Of a stretch of DNA of 34,183 nt, positions 1 to 7,602 are shown piece after piece (position 1 is the first letter of the stretch; the number at the start of each line of letters is the position of its first letter). The stretch comes from BJGO01 sp964640655 (GTDB taxonomy: Bacteria > Bacteroidota > Bacteroidia > Chitinophagales > UBA10324). Location of the stretch: positions 1 through 34,183 of the forward strand of contig CAZXFT010000027.1 of assembly GCA_964640655.1 (NCBI GenBank), given 5' to 3'. The translations under genes were made by a program, and so were the position numbers. The notes beneath the pieces were generated by a model. It ran no database searches and was not told the DNA's origin. It was given only the letters and a program-made list of their open reading frames with translations.

Positions 1-114
1 TAGTTCATACTCTATTTTCAGAGCATGAAAATACTTTATGTATTGTTTTGCAGCACTCTGCTTTTGGACATTTGAAATGTGGATAGTATTTTCACGGTCT
101 GACGTTAGCAGTAA
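1..114. repeat. Dispersed 114-bp repeat, copy 1 (cut by window edge)
   Basis: This is the first of three near-identical copies; the others end at 1287 and 3921. All three end in the same core, GACGTTAGC or GACGTTTGC followed by NGTAA. The 10-bp inverted pair TGAAAATACT / AGTATTTTCA lies inside each copy about 50 bases apart, so a transcript could fold into a long-loop hairpin. Copies 2 and 3 extend about 60 bp further left, so this copy probably continues beyond the window. No transposase is attached. What the element is cannot be told from the sequence alone. Confidence 0.85.
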
Positions 115-131
115 TTTTAAAAGAGAACAAA

Positions 132-962
132 ATGAGAAAATCAATATTCACAATACTTTTCATTATAACTGTTTTTCAAGATAGCTTTTGCCAGCAAATT
201 ATATTCAGACAACCATCGTCATATGTTTTAGGTTTTATTGGGAATGATTCTATCTTTCTATCCTCAGTCAACCATAAATCGTTCAGAATTTATTTTAAAG
301 ACAGTTCATACATAGCAAATCATCTTGTCGATATTGAGCAAGAATTGGATATTGCCTACAGTAAAATTCTATCTGTTTTAAATATCCCCTCTTATAATTA
401 TGGAATTTATTTATTGGCAGTTGACAGCAAAGAAGAGATGCAGAAAGTAATGGGTTACAAAATAAAAGGAGGAGCCGCTCAGGGACACGACCTGGTCTTC
501 TTTGTTTATAATCAAAATATCCGCCCACAATTTAAGCACGAAATTTTTCATTTAATAGCTTATGAAACTTGGGGGCCGACAAATTATCGTCTTTTAGATG
601 AGGGCGGTGCAACTTATACCGACAATTTCTGCTTTTATGACAATCCGATGTTTTCCATCAATGCATATTATCTTCAACAAAAAATGCTATTCCCACTTGA
701 CAGTTTAGTCAACAGCTTCGATATTCAAGCAAAAAAAAGTGATGTTATTGCTTACATCCAAAGTGCAGGAATTTTCAAATATCTGTATGAGAAATACGGT
801 GCTGAAAAAATGAAATTACTTTGGACTGGAGGATTTGAGAACTTCAAAACAATATATGGGTTCTCAATTAAACAACTTGAAACAGATTGGCTTAATTTTG
901 TCAAGACTGTTCCAATTCCGAAAGACTTTGACATTAATAAATTAAATGAAGGTTGTGGATAG
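132..962 (+). CDS. Secreted HExxH metallopeptidase-like protein (clan MA type)
   Basis: A 276-residue protein with an N-terminal signal peptide (hydrophobic residues about 4-18, then a QQ-type cleavage region). The likely catalytic core is HEIFH at residues 136-140, with a downstream glutamate at 157 in LLDEGGATY. HExxH plus a distal Glu is the zinc-binding layout of gluzincins (peptidase MA-like families), so a periplasmic or surface zinc peptidase is the best reading; the substrate is unknown. The gene stands alone in the accessory patch. A perfect 10-bp inverted pair, GTTAGCAGTA (104-113) and TACTGCTAAC (969-978), brackets it, which suggests it moved as a unit. The family is moderately sure from motif spacing; activity is not shown. 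Confidence 0.6.
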   Translation: MRKSIFTILFIITVFQDSFCQQIIFRQPSSYVLGFIGNDSIFLSSVNHKSFRIYFKDSSYIANHLVDIEQELDIAYSKILSVLNIPSYNYGIYLLAVDSKEEMQKVMGYKIKGGAAQGHDLVFFVYNQNIRPQFKHEIFHLIAYETWGPTNYRLLDEGGATYTDNFCFYDNPMFSINAYYLQQKMLFPLDSLVNSFDIQAKKSDVIAYIQSAGIFKYLYEKYGAEKMKLLWTGGFENFKTIYGFSIKQLETDWLNFVKTVPIPKDFDINKLNEGCG

Positions 963-968
963 AAATAC

Positions 969-1112
969 TACTGCTAACAGCGGTGCTTGTTGCACAACCC
1001 TCTTCTGATTTTACTCTTTAATTTGATATTTTCTTACTACGTTATTTATTCAAACCTATAGATCTGGCGCTCTGTAGGGGATTAAGTGGTGAAGGTTCTT
1101 TGTTGTATTATG
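969..1112. other. Non-coding spacer between peptidase-like gene and repeat copy 2
   Basis: Part of a 454-bp gap (963-1416). It opens with TACTGCTAAC, the inverted match of the sequence left of the preceding gene, followed by a small hairpin GTGC-ttgtt-GCAC near 984-996. The rest is AT-rich and shows no convincing gene. The remainder of the gap is repeat copy 2 and about 130 bp of leader before the next gene. Confidence 0.6.
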
Positions 1113-1287
1113 GTTGCTGATGAGTTCGTCTAAGGTGGTAAAGGTGGCTTGGAATCGGTTAATAGGTGTTATGTAGTTCATACTCTATTTTCAGAGCATG
1201 AAAATACTTTATGTATTGTTTTGCAGCATTCTGCTTTTGGGCATTTGAATTGTGGATAGTATTTTCACGGTCTGACGTTAGCTGTAA
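1113..1287. repeat. Dispersed 175-bp repeat, copy 2
   Basis: Full-length copy, the same length as copy 3 at 3747-3921. The last 114 bp match copy 1 closely. The inverted pair TGAAAATACT (1199-1208) / AGTATTTTCA (1258-1267) is conserved. On the minus strand the copy reads as a degraded protein end, with NAAKQYIKYFHALK in one frame and RFQATFTTLDELISN in another, so it may descend from the 3' end of a coding sequence. The right edge, GTTAGC at 1277-1282, has an inverted partner GCTAAC at 1844-1849 on the far side of the next gene. Confidence 0.88.
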
Positions 1288-1416
1288 ATGCAAAGTGACA
1301 GCTTGAAAAAATAAAAGAGCCGGCTTAAAATTTTTCTCAGAGTAACTGACAGTCAGATAATTTTGAAAACGGGTAATGAAATAACAACAAGAATTGCAAC
1401 AAAATGACATAGTGTT

Positions 1417-1848
1417 ATGACAGTAAACAATTTAATAGCAGAACTTAGAAATTGGAGATTTACTAAATACAAAGCAATCAATTTTGCTATTGGAATTTCG
1501 TCTTTACTTTTATATGAGTTTGTTGGACGACCTATTTATCGGCCATATATCTACAATAATAATATAAATGACTTCCATATTGCCGATACCTTGGGTAATA
1601 CAATTGGGACTTTACCTACAATTTTTTTCTTAATTGCGATTTTATCTAATGACACGATAAAAGGGAACTACTTAATAATACTTGGGACTTTTAGTGTAGT
1701 TGTTTTTGAACTTGTACACCCTTTGCTTGGAAAACCAATTGACATTTGGGATATAGTTGCTACTATTTTGGCAGGCTTTGCAAGCTATTTAATTTATAAC
1801 GGAATATTTAAAGAAAAAACAAATGAAGATAAAACAACGAACCGCTAA
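1417..1848 (+). CDS. Small VanZ-like integral membrane protein
   Basis: A 143-residue protein with about four hydrophobic segments (residues about 20-38, 58-76, 83-100 and 110-128) and short polar ends. The last segment follows DIWDIVATILAG, which resembles the acidic pair and small-residue helix of VanZ-like proteins. That similarity is weak, and no function can be assigned beyond a membrane protein. The gene lies between repeat copy 2 and an attC-like palindrome, with GTTAGC before it and GCTAAC after it. This matches the layout of a mobile one-gene cassette. Confidence 0.5.
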   Translation: MTVNNLIAELRNWRFTKYKAINFAIGISSLLLYEFVGRPIYRPYIYNNNINDFHIADTLGNTIGTLPTIFFLIAILSNDTIKGNYLIILGTFSVVVFELVHPLLGKPIDIWDIVATILAGFASYLIYNGIFKEKTNEDKTTNR

Positions 1849-1973
1849 CAACACATTTGCAATAGGCGGGGTTTAGTGCTCCGCAAACAGTTTAGTAGTG
1901 CCTAAAGTTTGTGCTATGCATAAACATTAGTGGAATAAATTCCGCCCGAACGCAAATCCTTAAAACGTTACAT
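1843..1973. repeat. attC-like imperfect palindrome, about 131 bp
   Basis: The outer bases GCTAAC (1844-1849) face GTTA (1967-1970). Inside, ATTTGC (1855-1860) pairs with GCAAAT (1952-1957) and GGCGG (1865-1869) with CCGCC (1942-1946). At the centre GCAAAC (1883-1888) and TTTAG (1891-1895) pair with GTTTG (1907-1911) and CTAAA (1902-1906). The whole segment can fold into one long, imperfect hairpin. Length, terminal AAC/GTT and mismatched arms fit the general plan of integron attC sites, but the 7-bp core boxes do not match the consensus exactly. Identity as attC is an inference; the palindrome itself is seen. Confidence 0.5.
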
Positions 1974-2035
1974 ACAAGCGTAGTGAAACAAAAAGCCATC
2001 GAAATTCTGACAATAATATAAAAATGTAAATTAAT

Positions 2036-2806
2036 GTGACAAGGACTCAACGACTAAAAAGAAATAGATCCGTAGAAGAAAAAATCTTATTCATAATTAT
2101 TAATAGTTTATTCTTTTACTTATCAATGAATACGTTATCTGCTCAAAATTTTGACCTCGGTAGTTGGAATATTGTGAATTTAAATTACAAGCATAACGAA
2201 AAGTGGAGCATTTTTGGTGAAGCACAGTTACGTTCATTGAAATTTTACAACAACTTTCACTATTACGAATACAAAGGCTGTATTAATTACAAAGTTCACA
2301 AGAATGTAAAACTGACGTTAGGTGCGGGTAGCTACCAAACTTATAAAGAAGGAGGTGATTTTGTTTTACCTAAAAACAATGACGAATTTAGGATTTGGCC
2401 GCAGGTTATTTTATTTCAATCAGTTAGTAATCTTAAAATAGAACAGCGATACAGAACAGAATTGCGATGGACGAGTAATGGTTACCGCAACCGTTTTCGT
2501 TACAGACTTGGGGTTTCTTATCCTTTTGGAAAAGAAAGAAACGAATTCAAACCATTCCAAATTAGTGCAAGTAATGAATTATTTTTTACTGATAATGAAC
2601 CTTATTTTGAAAGAAACAGGTTGCTATTTTCATTAAATTATAAACCTTCTAAAGCAACAACTATACAAATTGGTTATTTACATCAATTCGACTATAAAAT
2701 AAATGATGAAATCGGGCGTGACTTTCTTACAGTAGGACTTTACTTTGACATCTTTAGGAAAGCGACATCAAAACAAGAGAATGAAAATGAAATAAAGGAC
2801 AATTAA
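2036..2806 (+). CDS. DUF2490-type outer-membrane beta-barrel protein
   Basis: A 256-residue protein starting at GTG; no in-frame ATG lies before the signal sequence, so this start is the best available. A signal peptide ends near LSAQ (residues about 36-39), and the mature protein opens with FDLGSWNIVNLNY and WSIFGEAQLRS, the typical start of DUF2490 proteins of Bacteroidota. Alternating aromatic and polar strands (EQRYRTELRW, FRYRLGVSYPF, ATTIQIGYLHQF) and the end DFLTVGLYFDIF indicate an outer-membrane barrel. The function of DUF2490 is not known. It is preceded and followed by attC-like palindromes in the accessory patch. Confidence 0.75.
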   Translation: MTRTQRLKRNRSVEEKILFIIINSLFFYLSMNTLSAQNFDLGSWNIVNLNYKHNEKWSIFGEAQLRSLKFYNNFHYYEYKGCINYKVHKNVKLTLGAGSYQTYKEGGDFVLPKNNDEFRIWPQVILFQSVSNLKIEQRYRTELRWTSNGYRNRFRYRLGVSYPFGKERNEFKPFQISASNELFFTDNEPYFERNRLLFSLNYKPSKATTIQIGYLHQFDYKINDEIGRDFLTVGLYFDIFRKATSKQENENEIKDN

Positions 2807-2824
2807 TAAAGCAGAAACGCCAGC

Positions 2825-2913
2825 ACATAACACGTTTTTGCGTCAAGCAGAGTAACATGCAAACTTGTAGCATTGTGCTTTTATTCAAGTATAGTGCAGG
2901 TTGACAGTTATGT
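2825..2913. repeat. attC-like imperfect palindrome, about 89 bp
   Basis: ACATAAC (2825-2831) is the exact inverse of GTTATGT (2907-2913). GTCAA (2842-2846) pairs with TTGAC (2901-2905), and the centre holds ACTTG/CAAGT. The arms are unequal (10 bases against 1 between the paired boxes), which departs from standard attC spacing. It occupies the gap between the DUF2490 gene and the following secreted protein, in the same position as the palindrome at 1843-1973. Confidence 0.4.
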
Positions 2914-2981
2914 ACTCTGAAACCTGCCCGATCCCAAAGCCCGAAAACAATATAGCACATAATAAAAGAGAGAAATTCAAT

Positions 2982-3560
2982 ATGATAAAAGTAAGAATGA
3001 CTTCGATAGTTGCATTAATAATGTTTGCGACAAATTTAATGGGACAGCAAATCATTAAATGTGATTCGACAAAATCTTTTTGGGCAATAGAGAATGACTC
3101 TATTAAATATGCGGTTAAACTTTCTGGAAAATCGCAGACAACAGAGAGATTTCATGTGATTGCCGTTAATGACTATGCACTGCAATATTTAATAGTTGAA
3201 AAAAGTAATTATATCAAAGAGGGAGAAGACAATTCTGATTTGAAAGTTTTGATTAGATATGCATTGAGTGAAGCAGAATTTTTGTCTGAACAGTTTAAAG
3301 CAAAAATAAATTTACAAATGATAAAAGCACCACTATCTCAAGACAAAGACGTGCTTATCTGGTATTATGAAATGCCACAGGGTATGAATGAACAAGTCAA
3401 ATTTCAACTCTACTCAAACATAATTATTGGTGACAAGATTATTGGATTTGCATCTCCTCAGTTTTCTGATCAAAAATTTGAAAGTGTAAGAGATTTTCTG
3501 ATGGACATTATAAGTACATTGAAAGTTGTTTCTGATATAAATACATTGTGTGATAAATAA
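2982..3560 (+). CDS. Secreted protein of unknown function
   Basis: I choose the ATG at 2982 (192 residues) because it starts a clean signal peptide, MIKVRMTSIVALIMFA, ending near MGQQ. The reading frame is open further upstream, but that part is polar and falls in the palindrome region. The mature protein is mixed alpha/beta with no motif I recognise: SFWAIENDSIKYAVKLSG near the start, a charged helical middle and FESVRDFLMDIISTLKVV near the end. It resembles small periplasmic stress-type proteins only in architecture. It is the last gene of the accessory patch, followed by a group II intron relic on the other strand. Confidence 0.6.
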   Translation: MIKVRMTSIVALIMFATNLMGQQIIKCDSTKSFWAIENDSIKYAVKLSGKSQTTERFHVIAVNDYALQYLIVEKSNYIKEGEDNSDLKVLIRYALSEAEFLSEQFKAKINLQMIKAPLSQDKDVLIWYYEMPQGMNEQVKFQLYSNIIIGDKIIGFASPQFSDQKFESVRDFLMDIISTLKVVSDINTLCDK

Positions 3561-3572
3561 TTACGTACCATT

Positions 3573-3738
3573 ATCGAGTAGAAGTCGTCGCCTGTTGTAA
3601 CTGACGATGTGCGCCTCTCACACTACTGTACGTGCGGGTCTCGCATACAGCGTTTCATTATGTCGTGGAGTTATTTTAGGGTAATGTTCAAGCATTGATT
3701 CGTAACCTCTATTACTTATAGGCATCCAGTACGCGCAC
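3573..3738 (-). mobile_element. Group II intron relic with domains V and VI, no reverse transcriptase
   Basis: Read on the minus strand, this segment starts GTGCG (3738-3734) and ends TACTCGAT at 3573, matching the usual group II intron ends (GTGYG at the 5' end, an AY-type 3' end). The key element is a 34-nt domain V at 3621-3654: CTGTA and TGCG pair with TACAG and CGCA around the two-base CG bulge that defines domain V, preceded by the CGC triad. Beyond it GTGTGAGAGG leads into a domain VI-like stem-loop. Only 166 nt are present, with no room for a reverse transcriptase or a full domain I, so this is an internally deleted remnant. It directly abuts repeat copy 3. Confidence 0.6.
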
Positions 3739-3746
3739 AGCTAATC

Positions 3747-3921
3747 GTTGCTGATGAGTTCGTCTAAGGTGGTAAAGGTGGTTTGGAAGCGGTTGCGGAG
3801 GTGATGTAGTTTATGCAAATGATTTCAGAGCATGAAAATACTTTATGTATTGTTTTGCAGCATTCTGCTTATGGACCTTTGAATTGTGGATAGTATTTTC
3901 ACGGTCTGACGTTTGCTGTAA
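3747..3921. repeat. Dispersed 175-bp repeat, copy 3
   Basis: Same length as copy 2 and close to identical over its last 105 bp. It has its own copy of the inverted pair TGAAAATACT / AGTATTTTCA. It stops three bases before the ppk1 stop codon, at the border between the accessory patch and what looks like core genome. On the minus strand it reads LHHLRNRFQTTFTTLDELIS, ending in ND and a TAG stop at 3741-3743, just before the intron relic. Confidence 0.88.
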
Positions 3922-3924
3922 CTT

Positions 3925-5997
3925 TCAATACTTTACAGTTACATTCTTATTCAAAGCCTGTTCTCTTAAATAATTTTCAATGGTTAATTGAGAGCGATTG
4001 GACGAAATAGATTCGGTGCGCTGATAGACATTGTCCTGAACATCGTTTAGAATACGTGCTTTTATATTGTCGGTAAACTGCATGTGGAAATAGTGCTTCA
4101 ATTCCTCTTTGATGCGTTCATCATAAATAGGGCATGCCATTTCAACACGTGTATTCAGATTGCGGTACATCCAGTCGGCAGAAGTGATATATACAGATTC
4201 TTTGCCTTTGTTATGAAATATGAGGATGCGTGAATGTTCGAGTAACTTGTCCACTATACTTACCAAACGCAAGTTTTCAGGGTGTTTGGATGTTGAAGGT
4301 ATCACGGAACAGGTGCTGCGTATAATCATATCTATTTTCACACCGGCATTGGCCGCTTCAATGATTTTTTCGGTTAAATCCACGTCGGCCAGGTTGTTCA
4401 GCTTTATTTGAATATGAGCAGGTTTGCCTTTTCTGGCCTGCGCAATTTCATTGTTGAACAGTTCCTCAATCTGTGAGCGTAGTTGAAACGGTGCCACAAC
4501 AATATGTTTGAAGGGAACTATTTTATAGTTGTTTTCGAGAAAGTTGAACAGGTCTATTAAATCTTTGGTAATGCGTTCATCAGAAGTAAACAAACTATGG
4601 TCGGCATAGAGTCGAGAGGTAATTTCGTTGTAGTTACCTGTAGAAACATTGGCGTAATATTTACGCTTTCCCTGTTCACGTCGTGTAATTAAACAAACCT
4701 TGCTGTGTACTTTTAATCCCTGCACACCAAGCAGCACTTTGGCTCCTTCTTCGCGCAATTTATCGCTCCAATAAATATTGTGTTCCTCGTCGAAGCGTGC
4801 CTGTAGTTCCATCACCACAGTTACCTTCTTTCCATTCTTAACAGCATTGATTAATGCATTGCCTACTTTGGATTTTGGCGCCAGTCTATACAATGTAATC
4901 TTGATGCTTTCCACCTTGGGATCAATGGCTGCTTCGCGCAGCAACTCTATAAAGTGATCAAAAGAATGATATGGATAATGTAGCAATACATCCTTTTGAT
5001 CGATTACCTCCAGCATACTATTGTTAACCGGAAAGTCGGGATGTTGTATCTCATCCATTGCAGGATTCACCAAATGATGTTTGCCTAAAACAGGAAAGCG
5101 CATGAAATCGCGGAAATTATGATAGCGACCACCGGGAATGAGGTTTTCTTTTTTATCGAACAGCTTGATCTGCTTCACAATGGACTGTAAAAGGTCTTTA
5201 TCTATTTCACTATCATAGTTTAACCGAACCGGAGTTCCATAGTGGCGCTGCTTCACGCTCTTGGATATTTTTTCCAAAAGGCTATCATTGATGTCATCGT
5301 CTATATCAAGTTCGGCATCGCGTGTGAGTTTGATAGTGTATGCTTTTACCGTGTCTTGTTTGAAGATGTAGAAAATTTCTTTGAGACAGTAACGAATCAC
5401 ATCATCGAGTAACATGATGTAGTGTTTGGAATCTTTGGATGGCAATACCAAAAAACGCGAAACGACATCCGTAGGAATTTCGAGCAGTGCATATTTATTA
5501 CGCTCTTTGCCAGTAGAATCGCTCAGCACTATGGCAAAGTAGATAGCACGGTCTTTAAGATATGGGAACTCAATAAGGTTATCGAACATCAGCGGCACCA
5601 ATGCCGGACGCACCTCGTGACGAAAATAATCGATAACGAAAGCGCCTTGTTCTGCGGTGAGTTCATCTTCGTTGAGTATGTGAATGTCTTCACCGGCAAG
5701 TTCTTCTATGATGCTTTCATATATGGCTTCGAATTGATGTTGTTGTTGCAATACGATCTCATATATCTGAGTCAAAATATTTTTCGGGTGCTCCCCTACT
5801 ACCTTTCTGGCTTTTTTACCGATTCGCAACATACGGCGCAGTGTGGCCACACGTACGCGGAAAAACTCGTCCAGATTGGAAGAGAATATGCCAAGAAATT
5901 TTATTCTTTCAATCAATGGTACATTATGATCTGACGCCTCCTGCAACACTCTGCCGTTAAATGACAGCCAACTGATTTCTCTACTTAATATTTTCAT
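3925..5997 (-). CDS. ppk1: Polyphosphate kinase 1
   Basis: A 690-residue cytoplasmic enzyme that makes inorganic polyphosphate from ATP, reversibly. The order is the family's: an N-terminal domain starting SREISWLSFNGRVLQEA, a middle domain, and two phospholipase D-like catalytic domains. The autophosphorylated histidine is H431 in LKVHSKVCLI, and the second active-site histidine is H595 in IFHNKGKESVYITSADWM. These match E. coli PPK positions H435 and H592. Full length, with no disruption. It is divergent from the PH-domain/PPK2 pair across 174 bp (5998-6171), so polyphosphate synthesis and use are encoded side by side. Repeat copy 3 ends right at its 3' end. Confidence 0.95.
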   Translation of the reverse strand: MKILSREISWLSFNGRVLQEASDHNVPLIERIKFLGIFSSNLDEFFRVRVATLRRMLRIGKKARKVVGEHPKNILTQIYEIVLQQQHQFEAIYESIIEELAGEDIHILNEDELTAEQGAFVIDYFRHEVRPALVPLMFDNLIEFPYLKDRAIYFAIVLSDSTGKERNKYALLEIPTDVVSRFLVLPSKDSKHYIMLLDDVIRYCLKEIFYIFKQDTVKAYTIKLTRDAELDIDDDINDSLLEKISKSVKQRHYGTPVRLNYDSEIDKDLLQSIVKQIKLFDKKENLIPGGRYHNFRDFMRFPVLGKHHLVNPAMDEIQHPDFPVNNSMLEVIDQKDVLLHYPYHSFDHFIELLREAAIDPKVESIKITLYRLAPKSKVGNALINAVKNGKKVTVVMELQARFDEEHNIYWSDKLREEGAKVLLGVQGLKVHSKVCLITRREQGKRKYYANVSTGNYNEITSRLYADHSLFTSDERITKDLIDLFNFLENNYKIVPFKHIVVAPFQLRSQIEELFNNEIAQARKGKPAHIQIKLNNLADVDLTEKIIEAANAGVKIDMIIRSTCSVIPSTSKHPENLRLVSIVDKLLEHSRILIFHNKGKESVYITSADWMYRNLNTRVEMACPIYDERIKEELKHYFHMQFTDNIKARILNDVQDNVYQRTESISSNRSQLTIENYLREQALNKNVTVKY

Positions 5998-6171
5998 AAA
6001 CCTTTGCTGATTAGTAGTTTCGGTTTATGGCGAATATAAAGGGGAAGCGGATAATTCAATGTTAAATGTGAGAAAAACACAAAAAAGTGGTTAGTACCAT
6101 ACTGTTGTACAAGAAAGCATTAAATAAACATATACTCAAAACGGGTGTTATTCGGATATTGCAATCCAATC

Positions 6172-6753
6172 ATGGATAGTATATTACAGGAAAATGAAAC
6201 CATTCTATGGCACGGAATACCCAAGCAAGGTATTCTGCTGCGCGACCTCGATATACTGGCCATCCCGATGTCCATTATGTTGTTTGGATTTTCGATGATT
6301 CTCGATTTTGCCATTATTCATTTTCAGGTAAGCTATTTGTTTTTGTCTCTTGCGGTGATGCTGAACATCATGTTTCTGTATTTAGGTGTTTTTCGTTTTA
6401 TATTGAATGCGAGGCGGAGGAAAAAGCAGGAATATTTCATAACCAACAAGAGAATTATTGTTTCCTATAACAGCCGTAAAGGAGTCTCTTATAAGACGTT
6501 GCCGCTGCGCAATATTGATGGTATTGATATTACTACCGAGAAAGATGGTTATGGGTTTATCACTTTCGGTAATATTAACCCGGTGTTGCCATGGCTATTT
6601 GGAGGATATGTTTTAAACGGTGATAAAATATACGGACTGGAATTGGTGCCCGATGCACAACGTGTCTATGATTTAATATGTGAACAATGTTCGATTGAGA
6701 TTGAGGATACCTTGAAGCCTCATCTGAAAATTCATCCTAAGCAGATGAATTAA
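6172..6753 (+). CDS. Bacterial PH-domain membrane protein
   Basis: I start at the ATG at 6172 (193 residues), giving MDSILQENETILWHG, the usual opening of YdbS-type PH-domain proteins. An earlier GTG at 6145 adds only nine residues. Two transmembrane segments follow (about residues 27-48 and 52-75), then a charged RRRKKQ turn and the cytoplasmic PH-like core: EYFITNKRIIV, YKTLPLRNIDGIDI and YGFITFGNI, the classic strands of the bacterial PH fold. The ligand is unknown. It sits 63 bp ahead of the PPK2 gene and may be co-transcribed with it. Confidence 0.75.
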   Translation: MDSILQENETILWHGIPKQGILLRDLDILAIPMSIMLFGFSMILDFAIIHFQVSYLFLSLAVMLNIMFLYLGVFRFILNARRRKKQEYFITNKRIIVSYNSRKGVSYKTLPLRNIDGIDITTEKDGYGFITFGNINPVLPWLFGGYVLNGDKIYGLELVPDAQRVYDLICEQCSIEIEDTLKPHLKIHPKQMN

Positions 6754-6816
6754 TCATTAAAACTTCTTGATATTTTATTATGAACTTTCAGTTAGCAGAT
6801 TGAGGATATTTGTTTG

Positions 6817-7551
6817 ATGAAATTGAACAATATCAATACTTCCAACCCTGAAAATCTGGATAAAGAAAAAACCAAGGCTGAAACTGAAGTGCTCATTCAA
6901 AAAATGATTTCACTTCAGGATGTGTTAATGGCTCAGAGAAAATTCAGTTTACTGATTGTGATTCAAGGAATGGATGCCAGCGGTAAAGATGGCCTGGTAA
7001 AGAAAGTTTTTAGTGGTGTAAATCCAATGGGGTGCAAAGTGAAAGCCTTTAAGGCCCCTACAGAAGAAGAACTTGCACATGATTTTCTTTGGCGTGTTCA
7101 TGCACACGCACCAGAAAAAGGAATGATACAGATTTTTAACCGCTCTCATTACGAGGATGTTCTGGTTACACGAGTTCATCAATGGATAGATAGTGAAACT
7201 GCGATGCAAAGGATGAAACACATCAATCACTTTGAGCATTTGCTGCAATGCAATAACACAGTTGTTTTGAAATTTTATTTACACCTGTCAAAAGCAGAGC
7301 AGCACAAAAGACTCAAAGAACGTATGAATGATGTACGGAAACACTGGAAGTATAATGAGAAAGACTGGAATGAGAGTGAGCTGTGGGATGATTACATGAA
7401 ATGTTATGAGGCTGTAATTGAGCAGTGCAGCGAAGCTGCACCCTGGCATATAGTTCCATCAGATCACAACTGGGTGAAGGAAAATATAGTCGCTAATATC
7501 ATAGTGGATGCATTACAAAAACTGCCCCTATCCTATCCTACAGTAAAATAA
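6817..7551 (+). CDS. PPK2-family polyphosphate:nucleotide phosphotransferase
   Basis: A 244-residue cytoplasmic kinase that uses polyphosphate to phosphorylate nucleoside mono- or diphosphates. The ATG at 6817 is preferred over the TTG one codon earlier. Walker A is GMDASGKDG (about residues 51-59), Walker B is IFNRSHYEDVLV, and the lid is RMNDVRKHWKYNEKDW, followed by LWDDYMKCYE and APWHIVPSDHNW. The lid and the WDDYM segment look like class III PPK2, which can take AMP through ADP to ATP; the subclass is an inference. With ppk1 nearby, the cell could store phosphate as polyphosphate and draw on it to recharge nucleotides. A strong terminator follows directly. Confidence 0.9.
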   Translation: MKLNNINTSNPENLDKEKTKAETEVLIQKMISLQDVLMAQRKFSLLIVIQGMDASGKDGLVKKVFSGVNPMGCKVKAFKAPTEEELAHDFLWRVHAHAPEKGMIQIFNRSHYEDVLVTRVHQWIDSETAMQRMKHINHFEHLLQCNNTVVLKFYLHLSKAEQHKRLKERMNDVRKHWKYNEKDWNESELWDDYMKCYEAVIEQCSEAAPWHIVPSDHNWVKENIVANIIVDALQKLPLSYPTVK

Positions 7552-7582
7552 AAATGCCCTGCAATTGATGCAGGGCATTTTT
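7551..7582. terminator. Bidirectional rho-independent terminator
   Basis: A 12-bp perfect stem, AAAATGCCCTGC / GCAGGGCATTTT, with a 7-base loop and T-runs on both strands. It lies between the convergent PPK2 gene and the two-domain secreted protein gene, and can stop transcription from both sides. Confidence 0.93.
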
Positions 7583-7602
7583 AAAGTTCTGTCAGTAAAT
7601 AA

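Noticed and set aside
1159..1410. Minus-strand open frame of 83 codons across repeat copy 2
   Set aside because: Its first half lies in spacer DNA, and its second half is the repeat's remnant frame. No matching start context or complete domain; differences between copies do not look coding. Recorded as a finding, not as a gene.
2901..2981. Longer N-terminus for the unknown secreted protein
   Set aside because: The extra 27 residues are polar, cover part of the attC-like palindrome and would bury the signal peptide.
3917..3943. TGTAAC / GTTACA hairpin at the 3' end of ppk1
   Set aside because: Stem of six AT-rich pairs with no T-run on the minus strand, so it is not a credible terminator.
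5422..5934. Plus-strand open frame of 170 codons
   Set aside because: Lies fully inside ppk1 on the other strand, and ppk1 carries unmistakable catalytic motifs.
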